Below are positions 17,978 through 27,967 of a stretch of DNA of 64,000 nt, piece after piece. The notes below the pieces were generated by a model, which ran no database searches, was not told the DNA's origin, and saw only the letters and a program-made list of their open reading frames with translations. A program made the translations under genes and the position numbers. The first letter of the stretch is position 1. Each line of letters starts with the position of its first letter. This DNA comes from CBFHWU01 sp965659665 (lineage in GTDB: Bacteria > Bacteroidota > Bacteroidia > Flavobacteriales > Flavobacteriaceae). The stretch covers positions 5,999 to 69,998 of the forward strand of contig CBFHWU010000009.1 of NCBI GenBank assembly GCA_965659665.1, read 5' to 3'.

Positions 17978-19042
17978 TTAAGCAGTTCGTTCTAATTCTT
18001 TCATCACTTCCACAAGTGCTTTTACTGACCCCAAAGGTAAGGCATTATACATAGAAGCCCTATAGCCTCCCACAGATCGGTGTCCATTAATTCCGTTTAA
18101 TCCTGCTTCGGCACTCATAGCTTCAAATTTAGGTTGTAAATTTTCATTTGTAAGCGTAAAGGTTGCATTCATGGTACTTCTGTCCTCTTTTGCAGCAAAA
18201 CCATTGAAAAGTGGATTTCGATCTATTTCAGAATAAATACACGCTGCCTTATCATGATTAATTTTTTCAATTTCTGGAATACCTCCAAGGTCTTTCAACC
18301 ATTGTAGTGTTAACATGGAAGTATAAATCGCAAAAACAGGTGGGGTATTAAACATGCTGCCTTTACTTGCATGGATACTGTAGTCCAGCATCGAGGGAAT
18401 TTTGTGGGTGACCTTACCTAAGACATCTTCTTTGACCACTACTAAAGTTGTTCCAGCAGGTCCCATATTTTTTTGAGCACCTGCATAAATTATTCCAAAT
18501 TTTGAAAAATCAATTTGTCGTGAAAAAATATCAGAACTTGAGTCTGAAATCAAGACAGCATCAGTATCTGGAATTTCTTTTATTTGAGTGCCAAATATGG
18601 TATTATTTGTGGTGATGTGAAGATAATCAGCATCATTTGGTACGGTATATTGTTTCGGAATATAATTGAAATTTTGATCAGCTGAAGAAGCAACTTCTAC
18701 GACTTCACCAATTAATTTTGCTTCTTTAATTGCTTTTGTTGACCATGTACCTGTATTAAGGTAAGCCCCTTTTTTTTCTAACATGTTGTATGCAGTTGCA
18801 AGAAATTGAGTACTTGCACCTCCTTGCAAAAAAAGGGCCTTGTACCCTTTATTTTCCAAATGGAGTAACTCTAAAACTAATGAGGTTGCCTTATCCATAA
18901 TATCGATAAAAGGCTTACTACGATGTGAAATTTCAAGAAGCGATAGCCCTGAATTATGGAGGTTGATTACGGATGCTGCGGCCTGTGTCATTACTGTTTG
19001 GGGCAAAATACAAGGGCCTGCACTGAAATTATGTATGTTCAT
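17978..19042 (-). CDS. serC: Phosphoserine aminotransferase
   Basis: 354 residues, the usual length; converts 3-phosphohydroxypyruvate and glutamate to phosphoserine with PLP. The start HNFSAGPCILPQTV is diagnostic, the phosphate/PLP loop is FLQGGASTQF near 73, and the Schiff-base lysine lies in IIYAGAQKNMGPAG near residue 190. RSVGGYRASMYNALPL near 325 supplies the substrate-binding arginine. First gene of the serC-serA pair, so both enzymes of the branch from glycolysis are cotranscribed. Confidence 0.96.
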   Translation of the reverse strand: MNIHNFSAGPCILPQTVMTQAAASVINLHNSGLSLLEISHRSKPFIDIMDKATSLVLELLHLENKGYKALFLQGGASTQFLATAYNMLEKKGAYLNTGTWSTKAIKEAKLIGEVVEVASSADQNFNYIPKQYTVPNDADYLHITTNNTIFGTQIKEIPDTDAVLISDSSSDIFSRQIDFSKFGIIYAGAQKNMGPAGTTLVVVKEDVLGKVTHKIPSMLDYSIHASKGSMFNTPPVFAIYTSMLTLQWLKDLGGIPEIEKINHDKAACIYSEIDRNPLFNGFAAKEDRSTMNATFTLTNENLQPKFEAMSAEAGLNGINGHRSVGGYRASMYNALPLGSVKALVEVMKELERTA

Positions 19043-19100
19043 AAAAACAATTTAGTTTACAAAGAAACGAAATCAGTTTACTTTATGATTTATTTTTTTG

Positions 19101-20132
19101 TTATTTTTTTTTATGAGCTTTTAACAAAAACAACATAGTATCTATTCCATCAGCGTAATCGTCAATTTTAGGGTCTTGGGTCGTTCCGAACCCAATGGAT
19201 GGAATAGACGAATTATTACTAACCACACACTGAACCTCATTTTTAATCCGTTCTAATGCTAAATGTAGATTTGTTGAGGGATCATAATAACTATAAAATA
19301 AACATGCAACAGGAGAACCAAAACTCACGTCCTCTTTTAAGATAACAAATCCATTGTCTAATATGGGTTGTTCACTCATTAAATATACCGCTTTGTTATA
19401 GTCGTAATTATTGGCATAAGCATTGTGATCAATAAGATGCTTGTACTCATAAAGTGCATTAAATAGGGGGTCAAAATCATATCCTTTTGGAATCCATAAT
19501 TTTGATACGTTTCGACAGCCCAATCCAAAATACTGAAAAATATCTTTGCACAATAATTGAAGATCTGATGCTGATTCTGTTCCCTCTAAAATGGCTAAAC
19601 TATGTCTGTTTTTTCGAATAATATGAGGGGTTGATCTAAAATAATATTCAAAATAACGAGCAGTGTTGTTACTTCCTGTTGCAATAACCACATCAAAATT
19701 TGAAAGTTTATTTTCTGTAAAATATACATTTTCAGATATCTTAGGATAAGATTCGGATAAAATAGCGACACAGGCAGGAATCAAAAATGCATCATCTTTT
19801 GACAGTTTTACTTGAGCTTTATTTCCAGAGAACAAAACACACATAAGGTCATGAAATCCTACCATGGGTAAGTTTCCAGCCATTACAATCCCAACAACTT
19901 TAACCTCAGTATTGAAATGATCATATTTTAACATCCATGACTCGATATTCGATTTAGTTAAAATTTTTCCCCAAGCCGCTAAGGCATGAATAATGTGGTG
20001 TTTTGTAAACCATCGGTTGGATTGATGAGCTTTGTCTATTGCTGTTACCAAAGGATGGTTAGTTTGGGGGAGTTCTCTTAATACTTGACCTAAATAAGAG
20101 AAGGCTTTGAGATGTTGTTGTATTTCAGTCAT
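19101..20132 (-). CDS. Acyl-CoA reductase, LuxC-like
   Basis: 343 residues of the LuxC/aldehyde-dehydrogenase-like acyl-CoA reductase group. VKVVGIVMAGNLPMVGFHD near 74 is the nucleotide-binding start and QYFGLGCRNVSKLWIPKG near 200 carries the catalytic cysteine. It probably reduces a fatty acyl-CoA or acyl-ACP to the aldehyde. It is divergent from the ferredoxin gene with overlapping promoter elements. The physiological product is unknown. Confidence 0.85.
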   Translation of the reverse strand: MTEIQQHLKAFSYLGQVLRELPQTNHPLVTAIDKAHQSNRWFTKHHIIHALAAWGKILTKSNIESWMLKYDHFNTEVKVVGIVMAGNLPMVGFHDLMCVLFSGNKAQVKLSKDDAFLIPACVAILSESYPKISENVYFTENKLSNFDVVIATGSNNTARYFEYYFRSTPHIIRKNRHSLAILEGTESASDLQLLCKDIFQYFGLGCRNVSKLWIPKGYDFDPLFNALYEYKHLIDHNAYANNYDYNKAVYLMSEQPILDNGFVILKEDVSFGSPVACLFYSYYDPSTNLHLALERIKNEVQCVVSNNSSIPSIGFGTTQDPKIDDYADGIDTMLFLLKAHKKK

Positions 20133-20136
20133 AAAT

Positions 20137-20167
20137 TTGTGTAAGAAGCTGTATCAACATATTTTTG
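20137..20167 (+). promoter_or_regulatory. Bacteroidota-type promoter of the ferredoxin gene
   Basis: TTG at 20137-20139 and TATTTTTG at 20160-20167 with 20 bases between fit the TTG-N19-21-TAnnTTTG consensus. The expected transcript start is about 20172, some 20 bases before the ferredoxin ATG at 20192. Confidence 0.65.
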
Positions 20168-20169
20168 TG

Positions 20170-20198
20170 CAAATTTAATAAACTCACACCTATGGCAA
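20170..20198 (-). promoter_or_regulatory. Bacteroidota-type promoter of the acyl-CoA reductase gene
   Basis: On the minus strand TTG at 20198-20196 and TAAATTTG at 20177-20170 are separated by 18 bases, a near-consensus promoter firing toward the acyl-CoA reductase start at 20132. Its -7 element lies 2 bases from the -7 element of the divergent ferredoxin promoter. Confidence 0.6.
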
Positions 20199-20545
20199 TT
20201 ATTATCACTGACGAATGTATTAATTGTGGCGCTTGCGAACCCGAATGTCCAAACACTGCTATTTATGAAGGTGCTTATGATTGGAATTACGCTGATGGAA
20301 CTAGTTTAAAAGGGGATATTATCATGCCCTCAGGAACTAAGACAAATGCTGATCTGACTCAGGAACCCATTAGTGACGAAGTTTATTATATTGTTCCTGA
20401 CAAATGTACCGAATGCAAGGGATTTCATGATGAACCTCAGTGTGCTGCAGTATGCCCTGTGGATTGCTGTATTCCCGACGATAATCATATTGAATCTGAA
20501 GAAGAGCTTCTAGGTAAACAACGCTTTATGCACCCTGAAAATTAA
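20192..20545 (+). CDS. 4Fe-4S dicluster ferredoxin
   Basis: 117 residues from ATG 20192, the usual start MAIIITDECINCGACEPECP; a longer frame starting at 20165 overlaps the promoter. Two cluster motifs are present: CxxCxxCxxxCP at about 9-20 and a second, CTECKGFHDEPQCAAVCPVDC, with a short insert as in Bacteroidota and Alvin-type ferredoxins. It carries electrons in the cytoplasm. It ends 2 bases before ychF. Confidence 0.93.
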   Translation: MAIIITDECINCGACEPECPNTAIYEGAYDWNYADGTSLKGDIIMPSGTKTNADLTQEPISDEVYYIVPDKCTECKGFHDEPQCAAVCPVDCCIPDDNHIESEEELLGKQRFMHPEN

Positions 20546-20547
20546 TT

Positions 20548-21642
20548 ATGAAAGCTGGGATAGTAGGATTACCTAACGTAGGAAAATCAACTTTATTTAA
20601 TTGCTTGTCAAATGCAAAAGCGCAAAGTGCAAACTTTCCTTTTTGTACCATAGAGCCCAATGTTGGAGTGGTAAATGTTCCAGATACTCGTCTGGAACGT
20701 TTAGATTCACTTGTTAAGCCTGAACGTGTAGTTCCTGCAACTGTTGAAATTGTAGATATTGCAGGTTTGGTAAAAGGAGCTAGTAAAGGAGAAGGTTTGG
20801 GCAACCAATTTCTAGCAAATATTCGCGAAACAGATGCCATATTGCACGTCTTAAGATGTTTTGAAAATGACAATATCATACATGTTGACGGCTCCGTAGA
20901 TCCTGTAAGAGATAAAGAAACCATTGATATTGAGTTGCAATTAAAAGATTTGGAGACTGTTGAAAAGAAAATTGAAAAAGTAAAACGTACTGCACGTACC
21001 GGAAATAAAGAAGCCCAAACTGAACTTACAGTTTTAGAAAAAGTACAAAAGGGATTATTGGCTTCAAAATCAGTTCGAACAATAGAGATTTCAGATGAAA
21101 ACAGAACTACTATTGTCACTCCATTACAACTCATAACAGACAAACCTGTGTTGTATGTTTGTAATGTAGAAGAATCGGCTGCAGTTTCGGGGAATGCATA
21201 TGTAGAGCAAGTTCGCAAGGCTATTTCAGATGAAAATGCTAATATTTTGGTTTTGGCTGTTTCTACTGAAGCCGACATTAACGAGTTGGAATCATATGAA
21301 GAACGACAAATGTTCCTAGAGGATTTAGGTTTACAGGAACCTGGAGCAGCTAAGCTTATAAGAGCAGCATATGATTTATTAAATCTCCAAACTTATTTCA
21401 CTGCAGGAGAAAAAGAGGTTAGAGCTTGGACAATTTTAAAAGGGAATACTGCACCTCAAGCTGCAGGAGTGATTCACACTGATTTTGAAAAAGGCTTTAT
21501 TAGAGCTGAGGTTATTGCATTTCATGATTTTGACCTTTTGGAAAGTGAAATTAAAGTAAAAGAAGCAGGTAAAATGCGGATAGAAGGTAAAGATTATATA
21601 GTAAAAAATGGAGATGTTATGCATTTCCGTTTTAATGTTTAA
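20548..21642 (+). CDS. ychF: Ribosome-binding ATPase YchF (OLA1)
   Basis: 364 residues, exact family length. P-loop GLPNVGKSTLFN at 7-18, switch region FPFCTIEPNVGVVNVPD, Walker B DIAGLVKGASKGEG and LYVCNVEE at the base-recognition position, followed by a coiled-coil and the C-terminal TGS domain (YFTAGEKEVRAWTI to the end). It hydrolyses ATP rather than GTP and binds ribosomes in the stress and redox response. Confidence 0.96.
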   Translation: MKAGIVGLPNVGKSTLFNCLSNAKAQSANFPFCTIEPNVGVVNVPDTRLERLDSLVKPERVVPATVEIVDIAGLVKGASKGEGLGNQFLANIRETDAILHVLRCFENDNIIHVDGSVDPVRDKETIDIELQLKDLETVEKKIEKVKRTARTGNKEAQTELTVLEKVQKGLLASKSVRTIEISDENRTTIVTPLQLITDKPVLYVCNVEESAAVSGNAYVEQVRKAISDENANILVLAVSTEADINELESYEERQMFLEDLGLQEPGAAKLIRAAYDLLNLQTYFTAGEKEVRAWTILKGNTAPQAAGVIHTDFEKGFIRAEVIAFHDFDLLESEIKVKEAGKMRIEGKDYIVKNGDVMHFRFNV

Positions 21643-21799
21643 TCAATGTACTGGTGTGATGTCCCCTATTTTATGGCTTCATTTAAAAGAGAGGAAAGGA
21701 GTTTCAAAAATATTTTTTAACAGATATTATTTATCATTTGTTAATTTCTTTACGCGCGGTATTTAGTATTTTTTTTATTCATATAGTATATTAGCCCAA

Positions 21800-23656
21800 A
21801 TGCCTTCAACTACAAAATATACCGAAGATAATATACGTTCTCTCGATTGGAAGGAGCATATTAGGATGCGACCTGGAATGTATATAGGTAAGCTTGGTGA
21901 TGGCTCATCAGCTGATGACGGTATTTATATATTGCTTAAAGAAGTTCTTGATAATAGCATTGACGAATTCGTGATGGGTGCTGGTAAATCCATTGAAGTG
22001 ATCATAAAAGAGGGACAAGTTACCGTTCGTGATTATGGACGTGGAATTCCTCTGGGAAAAGTTGTTGATGTCGTATCTCGTATGAATACGGGTGGAAAAT
22101 ATGACTCGAGAGCATTTAAAAAATCAGTAGGTTTAAATGGGGTAGGGACAAAAGCAGTAAATGCATTATCCAACTATTTTAAAGTCGAATCTTTTAGAGA
22201 GGGACTAAGCAAAAGTGCAATTTTCGACAAAGGAACACTTATAGAAGATAAACCTCAAGAAAATTCAACAAAAAGAAAAGGAACATCAGTAAGCTTTATT
22301 CCAGATCATACTATCTTCAAAAATTTTAGATACCGTCATGAATATGTTTCTAAAATGCTCAGGAACTACGTGTACCTCAATCCAGGTTTGACGATTATTT
22401 TTAATGGAGAAAAATACATTTCTGAAAATGGGTTAAAAGATCTTTTGGAAGACAACAATAATATAGAGGATTTGTTGTACCCAATTATACACTTAATAGG
22501 CGATGACATAGAAGTAGCCATTACGCATAGCAAAACACAATACAGCGAAGAATATCACTCGTTTGTTAATGGTCAACACACAACACAAGGAGGAACCCAT
22601 CAAGCAGCATTTCGAGAAGCAATCGTCAAAACGATTAGAGATTTTTACAACAAACAATTTGACCCCTCAGATGTCCGAAAATCTATTATTTCTGCCATCA
22701 GTATTAAGGTAATGGAACCCGTATTTGAATCACAGACAAAAACCAAACTGGGGTCTACGGATATGGGGGGAGAAATGCCAACTGTTCGATCCTATATCAA
22801 TGAATTTTTAGGTACTCAACTCGATAATTATTTGCACAAAAATCCTGAAACAGCCGAAAAATTGCAACGAAAAATTTTACAAGCTGAAAAAGAACGAAAA
22901 GAATTATCAGGAATCCGAAAACTTGCTAGAGAACGTGCCAAGAAAGCAAGTTTACACAATAAAAAACTCAGAGATTGTCGTGTTCATTTTGGGGATATCA
23001 ATAAAGACCGACGTTTAGAGTCTACGTTATTTATCACCGAAGGAGATTCGGCTAGTGGATCTATTACAAAATCTCGGGATGTCAATACACAAGCTGTTTT
23101 TAGTTTAAGAGGAAAACCCTTGAATTCTTATGCGATGAGCAAAAAAATAGTGTACGAAAATGAAGAATTTAATTTACTTCAAGCTGCGCTTAATATTGAA
23201 GAAAGTTTAGAAAACCTGCGCTATAATAACATTGTTATTGCCACTGATGCAGATGTGGACGGAATGCATATTCGGTTGTTGTTAATTACTTTTTTCTTAC
23301 AATTTTTTCCTGAACTCATCAAAGAAGGACATTTGTATATTTTGCAAACTCCCTTGTTTCGAGTGCGAAATAAAAAAGAGACCATCTATTGTTACTCCGA
23401 TCAAGAGCGAATCCATGCCCTAAAAAAACTTGGAAATAAACCTGAAATCACCAGATTTAAAGGATTAGGTGAAATTTCTCCCGATGAGTTTCAACATTTT
23501 ATTGGTGATAATATTCGTTTAGATCCCGTAATGTTAGACAAATCAATGAGTATAGATGATTTATTATCTTTCTATATGGGCAAGAACACCCCCTCACGTC
23601 AAGGATTTATTATTGAAAATTTAAAAGTTGAACTCGATAGAATTGAGCAAGAATAA
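21800..23656 (+). CDS. parE: DNA topoisomerase IV subunit B
   Basis: 618 residues, ATPase subunit of topoisomerase IV, which decatenates daughter chromosomes. GHKL ATP site: EVLDNSIDEF near 53, DYGRGIPLG near 80, GLNGVGTKAVNALS near 111-125; transducer; TOPRIM with FITEGDSASG near 414 and DADVDGMH near 488; C-terminal FKGLGEISPDEF near 555. The length and lack of a long insert separate it from GyrB. Its stop overlaps the parC start by one base (TAATG). Confidence 0.95.
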   Translation: MPSTTKYTEDNIRSLDWKEHIRMRPGMYIGKLGDGSSADDGIYILLKEVLDNSIDEFVMGAGKSIEVIIKEGQVTVRDYGRGIPLGKVVDVVSRMNTGGKYDSRAFKKSVGLNGVGTKAVNALSNYFKVESFREGLSKSAIFDKGTLIEDKPQENSTKRKGTSVSFIPDHTIFKNFRYRHEYVSKMLRNYVYLNPGLTIIFNGEKYISENGLKDLLEDNNNIEDLLYPIIHLIGDDIEVAITHSKTQYSEEYHSFVNGQHTTQGGTHQAAFREAIVKTIRDFYNKQFDPSDVRKSIISAISIKVMEPVFESQTKTKLGSTDMGGEMPTVRSYINEFLGTQLDNYLHKNPETAEKLQRKILQAEKERKELSGIRKLARERAKKASLHNKKLRDCRVHFGDINKDRRLESTLFITEGDSASGSITKSRDVNTQAVFSLRGKPLNSYAMSKKIVYENEEFNLLQAALNIEESLENLRYNNIVIATDADVDGMHIRLLLITFFLQFFPELIKEGHLYILQTPLFRVRNKKETIYCYSDQERIHALKKLGNKPEITRFKGLGEISPDEFQHFIGDNIRLDPVMLDKSMSIDDLLSFYMGKNTPSRQGFIIENLKVELDRIEQE

Positions 23657-26256
23657 TGGCTGAATTAGAAGAAGATTTTTCAGAAGAAAGCCAAGATAAG
23701 CTGATACGTGTTTCAGGAATGTACAAAGATTGGTTTTTGGATTATGCTTCCTATGTCATTCTTGAGCGAGCAGTTCCTGCAATCGAAGATGGATTAAAAC
23801 CTGTGCAACGACGTATTCTTCACTCAATGAGAGAACTCGACGATGGACGTTACAACAAAGTGGCAAATATTGTAGGCCATACCATGCAATATCACCCGCA
23901 TGGAGATGCAAGTATTTCAGATGCCATGGTTCAGATAGCTCAAAAAGACCTATTAATTGATATGCAAGGGAATTGGGGAAATATCCTTACCGGAGATAGT
24001 GCCGCTGCATCTCGGTATATTGAGGCGAGACTTTCTAAGTTTGCATTAGAAGTAGTTTATAGCCCCAAAGTAACTGAATGGCAATTTTCATATGATGGGC
24101 GCAAAAAAGAACCAGTAAATTTACCTGTAAAATTTCCTTTACTTTTAGCCCAAGGGGGCGAAGGCATAGCGGTAGGATTATCTACAAAAATTTTGCCTCA
24201 TAACTTTATAGAACTAATTGACGCTTCTATTAAACATTTAAAGGGAAAGAAATTTGAATTATATCCTGATTTCCCTACATCTGGGATTATGGATGTTGGC
24301 CAATATAATGATGGACAAAGGGGAGGAAAAATAAGAGTACGCGCAAAAATTTCGCAACGGGACAAAAGTACGCTTGCCATAACTCAAATTCCTTTTTCAA
24401 CAACTACATCATCACTCATTGAATCCATTTTAAAAGCCAATGAAAAAGGTAAAATAAAAATTAAAAAAATTGAGGATAACACGGCTGCTGAGGTAGAGAT
24501 TTTAGTGTATTTACCAACGAATATTTCACCAGATAAAACTATCGATGCATTATATGCCTTTACTTCCTGTGAAAGTTCAATATCTCCATTGGGGTGTATT
24601 ATCGAAAATAATAAGCCCTTATTCATTGGCGTGAAGGAGATGCTTAGTCGATCGACAGATAACACCCTCAAAATTTTAAAACAAGAACTTGAAGTTAAAC
24701 GAAATGAACTAGAAGAACAATGGCATTTCGCAAGTTTAGAACGAATTTTTATTGAAAACCGTATCTACCGCGATATTGAAAATCAAGAAACATGGGAAGG
24801 AGTGCTTATGGCTATTCATAAAGGACTTCAACCATATATCTCTATATTAAAACGTACTATAACAGATCAAGATGTTACCCGATTGACCGAGATTAGAATC
24901 AAACGGATTTCAAAATTTGATATTGACAAAGCTCAACAACGCATTGAGGCACTCGAGGACGAAATTCGTCAGGTTAACCACCATCTGGAACATCTGATTG
25001 AATATGCAATTAATTACTTTACCCATTTAAAAAAGACCTATGGTAAAGATCGAAAACGCAAAACCGAAATTCGTGTGTTTGATGATGTAGATGCCAAAAA
25101 AGTAGTGATTCGTAATACTAAACTTTATGTTAATCGTGAGGAAGGTTTTGTGGGAACTTCAATGCGTAAAGAAGAGTATGTTACAGATTGTTCTGATATT
25201 GACGACATCATTGTTTTCACTCAAGATGGCTCGATGATGGTGACCAAGGTTGACAGTAAAACCTTTGTTGGAAAAAACATTATTCACGTTGCAGTATTTA
25301 AGAAAAAAGATAATCGTACTATTTATAATATGATTTACAGAGACGGAAAAGGAGGAGCGTCATACATTAAACGATTTGCTGTTACGGGAGTTACTCGTGA
25401 TAAAATTTACGACCTTTCTAATGGATCTCCACACTCAAGGGTCCTTTATTTTACGGCGAACCAAAACGGGGAAGCTGAAATTGTTACCATTATTCTTCGA
25501 CAGGTAGGGTCGATTAAAAAACTTAAATGGGATTTAGATTTTGCTGATTTAGATGTGAAAAGCCGTGGTGTCCGAGGTAATGTGGTCACCAAATACTCTG
25601 TTCGTCGTGTAGATTTAAAAGAAACAGGTGTATCGACTCTAAATCCTCGAAAAATTTGGTTTGATCAAACTGTTCGCCGATTAAACGTTGATCAGAGAGG
25701 AGATTTGATTGGAGCTTTTAAAGGGGAAGATCGCATATTGGTTATTCAACAGTCAGGAATACTAAAAACAATGATTCCAGATTTAAATATGCATTTTCCA
25801 GACAACATGATCTTACTTGAAAAATGGATTCCCAAAAAACCCATTTCTGTTATTTATTTTGATGCCGCTAAAGAACGATATTTTGCCAAACGATTTCTTG
25901 TGGAATCTGCTGACAAAGAAGAGTTATTTGTAAAAGATGATGTCAAGACTAAATTAGCATGGATTAGTACCGATTGGCGTCCTGTAATACGGGTTGAGTT
26001 TGTAAAATCTAGAGTAAAAGAGCAACCTAAGGCTCCTCTTTCAGTTTCGATGGAAGAATTTATTGCTATAAAAGGAATTAAAGCTTTAGGAAATCAATTA
26101 ACCTCAGAAAAAGTAAGAAAAATTGTCCAAACAAAATCTCTCCCATTCGAAGAACCCCCTCAAACTACTACTGAAAATATCGAAGTAGATTCTCCTGAAA
26201 CACTTCCAAATAAAGATAAAGGAGATAATAACAAGCAAACTACTTTGAAACTTTAG
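23656..26256 (+). CDS. parC: DNA topoisomerase IV subunit A
   Basis: 866 residues. Winged-helix breakage-reunion domain with YHPHGDASISDAMV near 75 and the catalytic tyrosine Y121 in AAASRYIEARL; coiled-coil near 420-460; C-terminal beta-pinwheel from about 495 with imperfect blades (SKTFVGKN, KSRGVRGN). The last 50 residues are polar and low-complexity. It forms the DNA-cleaving half of topoisomerase IV with ParE. The end overlaps the convergent terC gene by 17 bases. Confidence 0.95.
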   Translation: MAELEEDFSEESQDKLIRVSGMYKDWFLDYASYVILERAVPAIEDGLKPVQRRILHSMRELDDGRYNKVANIVGHTMQYHPHGDASISDAMVQIAQKDLLIDMQGNWGNILTGDSAAASRYIEARLSKFALEVVYSPKVTEWQFSYDGRKKEPVNLPVKFPLLLAQGGEGIAVGLSTKILPHNFIELIDASIKHLKGKKFELYPDFPTSGIMDVGQYNDGQRGGKIRVRAKISQRDKSTLAITQIPFSTTTSSLIESILKANEKGKIKIKKIEDNTAAEVEILVYLPTNISPDKTIDALYAFTSCESSISPLGCIIENNKPLFIGVKEMLSRSTDNTLKILKQELEVKRNELEEQWHFASLERIFIENRIYRDIENQETWEGVLMAIHKGLQPYISILKRTITDQDVTRLTEIRIKRISKFDIDKAQQRIEALEDEIRQVNHHLEHLIEYAINYFTHLKKTYGKDRKRKTEIRVFDDVDAKKVVIRNTKLYVNREEGFVGTSMRKEEYVTDCSDIDDIIVFTQDGSMMVTKVDSKTFVGKNIIHVAVFKKKDNRTIYNMIYRDGKGGASYIKRFAVTGVTRDKIYDLSNGSPHSRVLYFTANQNGEAEIVTIILRQVGSIKKLKWDLDFADLDVKSRGVRGNVVTKYSVRRVDLKETGVSTLNPRKIWFDQTVRRLNVDQRGDLIGAFKGEDRILVIQQSGILKTMIPDLNMHFPDNMILLEKWIPKKPISVIYFDAAKERYFAKRFLVESADKEELFVKDDVKTKLAWISTDWRPVIRVEFVKSRVKEQPKAPLSVSMEEFIAIKGIKALGNQLTSEKVRKIVQTKSLPFEEPPQTTTENIEVDSPETLPNKDKGDNNKQTTLKL

Positions 26257-27016
26257 TTCTTAAACGCATATTTAAAAACTCAACCATTACCGAAAACAAT
26301 ATAGCGAAATACAAATATCCTTTTGGGATGGCTCCTACAGAACTTCCCCATATTTGTGTGTGGGCTAAATGTGCCCCCTCTGTGATAAGCATAAAACCTA
26401 TCAGAATAAGAAAAGACAGCCCTAATATTTGTACGGAAGGGTGTTTATTGACAAAATGACCTACAGGATTGGCAAATATCATCATGATAATCATCGATAA
26501 AATTACAGAAATTACCATGACATATAAAGCGCTTGGAATCCCGTTCGTCATTCCCACAGCAGTTAATATTGAATCAAATGAAAAAACAATATTGATGATA
26601 GTAATTTGAAGGATGACATGCTTTATCGAATTCCTACTTTTGTTTTTAATAGAAGTTTTGTGTTCCCCTTGATGTTCAATTTTTTCGCTGATTTCTTTTG
26701 TACTTTTATAGAGTAAAAATAACCCTCCTAAAAGTAAAATCATGGCTTGACCCGAAACATCAGTTTTTAGCCATGAGGTATCGATAGAAATCCATGGAGT
26801 TTGCATAGCCACAAGATATGAAATGCCAAACAGTAACACGATTCGAAAAATCAACGCTAAAGCAAGTCCAACTTGTGTGGCCTTTTGTTGTTTTTTAATA
26901 GGAAGTTTGTTTACGCAAATTGAAATAAAAATAATATTATCAATTCCTAAAACAATTTCTAAAAAGGTTAACGTTAATAATGCGGAGAGCGCTTCGGAGG
27001 TTAATAAAAATTCCAT
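26240..27016 (-). CDS. TerC-family integral membrane protein
   Basis: 258 residues with about seven transmembrane helices. The first helix carries LTFLEIVLGIDNIIFIS and the fourth NIVFSFDSILTAVGMT, the paired acidic motifs of TerC/Alx proteins, which are implicated in manganese export and tellurite resistance. Start overlaps the stop of the upstream lipoprotein gene by one base, so both share a transcript. Confidence 0.92.
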   Translation of the reverse strand: MEFLLTSEALSALLTLTFLEIVLGIDNIIFISICVNKLPIKKQQKATQVGLALALIFRIVLLFGISYLVAMQTPWISIDTSWLKTDVSGQAMILLLGGLFLLYKSTKEISEKIEHQGEHKTSIKNKSRNSIKHVILQITIINIVFSFDSILTAVGMTNGIPSALYVMVISVILSMIIMMIFANPVGHFVNKHPSVQILGLSFLILIGFMLITEGAHLAHTQIWGSSVGAIPKGYLYFAILFSVMVEFLNMRLRTKVSK

Positions 27017-27393
27017 TAATCTTTGATTTTGGTCACCATTCCTCGTTGCTTATTTCCTTCATCGCCTACTATAGAATATTCAAACATATAGGTGTTCGCT
27101 TTGGTGGATAATATTTTCATTTGAATGGGTTTTGTGTCTTGATAATTTTTTGGCGCTATTTTCCTTAAAATACATTCACAATCATTAACCCATTTAACAT
27201 AAGAACTATCCGCAATACCTGCATAATAATCAACTTCGATTTCTTTCGATCGAACAAAATGCGTGGTAAGTGTATCCCCTCCTACAATTGAAGTGAATTC
27301 AAATTGGCCTGTTTGAAAAGAAAGACAATCTCTTTGGGTCGAATAACACCCAATAACAAAAATCAATAATAGGAATAAATAAAATAATTTCAT
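27016..27393 (-). CDS. Small lipoprotein of unknown function
   Basis: 125 residues with a lipoprotein signal: hydrophobic LFLLLIFVI followed by the lipobox cysteine C16. The mature part is polar with several conserved-looking cysteines (QRDC, NDCECIL). It is next to topoisomerase genes, where flavobacterial proteins of this kind are sometimes carried along under a topoisomerase label; the sequence shows no such domain. Its stop overlaps the TerC start. Confidence 0.75.
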   Translation of the reverse strand: MKLFYLFLLLIFVIGCYSTQRDCLSFQTGQFEFTSIVGGDTLTTHFVRSKEIEVDYYAGIADSSYVKWVNDCECILRKIAPKNYQDTKPIQMKILSTKANTYMFEYSIVGDEGNKQRGMVTKIKD

Positions 27394-27402
27394 TTTACAA
27401 AT

Positions 27403-27813
27403 TTACTTTGTAGGGTGGTAATCTACAAAACTACCATCAGAAAATATCAAAATTACTTTTTCAAGTGTAGAAGGTGATTTTTTTTCAGGGACAGGAACAG
27501 GCGAAGGTTCGTGATTTGTTGGCTTTGAATTAGGTTGATCCATCTGAACTTCATCTGCGGTATTAACTGAAGATTGAAATAGAGTAGGGGGAGGTTGGGT
27601 TTCTGAATCCTTTTTTCCCAATAGCAACCATTCGGAAGAAATATCAGGAAATGCTTTTAAAATTTTTAACACAAAATCCAAACTAGGTTTATTTCGACCA
27701 GACAAAATGTGAGAAATAGCAGAACGCTGAACACCAATAGTATCAGCAAAAGCGGAGCTTGATAAATTATTCTTACTCATTATCGAGTGTATACGATTGA
27801 CAAGTTCAGTCAT
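27403..27813 (-). CDS. XRE-family transcriptional regulator
   Basis: 136 residues. An HTH_XRE domain occupies about 5-62: FADTIGVQRSAISHILSGRNKPSLDFVLKIL is the recognition helix region. A proline-rich disordered linker (about 75-110) and a short hydrophobic C-terminus (KVILIFSDGSFVDYH) follow, a layout frequent in Flavobacteriia. An inverted repeat TTTACA-TC-TGTAAA abuts the start codon and further TGTTTACA copies fill the intergenic region, so it is probably autoregulated and controls the divergent peptidase gene. Confidence 0.9.
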   Translation of the reverse strand: MTELVNRIHSIMSKNNLSSSAFADTIGVQRSAISHILSGRNKPSLDFVLKILKAFPDISSEWLLLGKKDSETQPPPTLFQSSVNTADEVQMDQPNSKPTNHEPSPVPVPEKKSPSTLEKVILIFSDGSFVDYHPTK

Positions 27814-27829
27814 TTTACATCTGTAAACT
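27814..27829. promoter_or_regulatory. Operator-like inverted repeat next to the XRE start
   Basis: TTTACA (27814-27819) and TGTAAA (27822-27827) form a palindrome immediately upstream of the XRE start codon on the minus strand. The right half is part of TGTAAACT, one mismatch from the TGTAAACA copies across the intergenic region. A self-binding site for the XRE regulator is inferred. Confidence 0.5.
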
Positions 27830-27967
27830 ATAATGTTTCAAAACAAATATACAATAATTAACAATAATGATTTTAAATTTTTTAATTCAATTAAAACTAT
27901 AGATTTATATACTTAAAGTATTGAAATACAGTAATATAAATAAATAAATATATTAAAATGTTATAAT

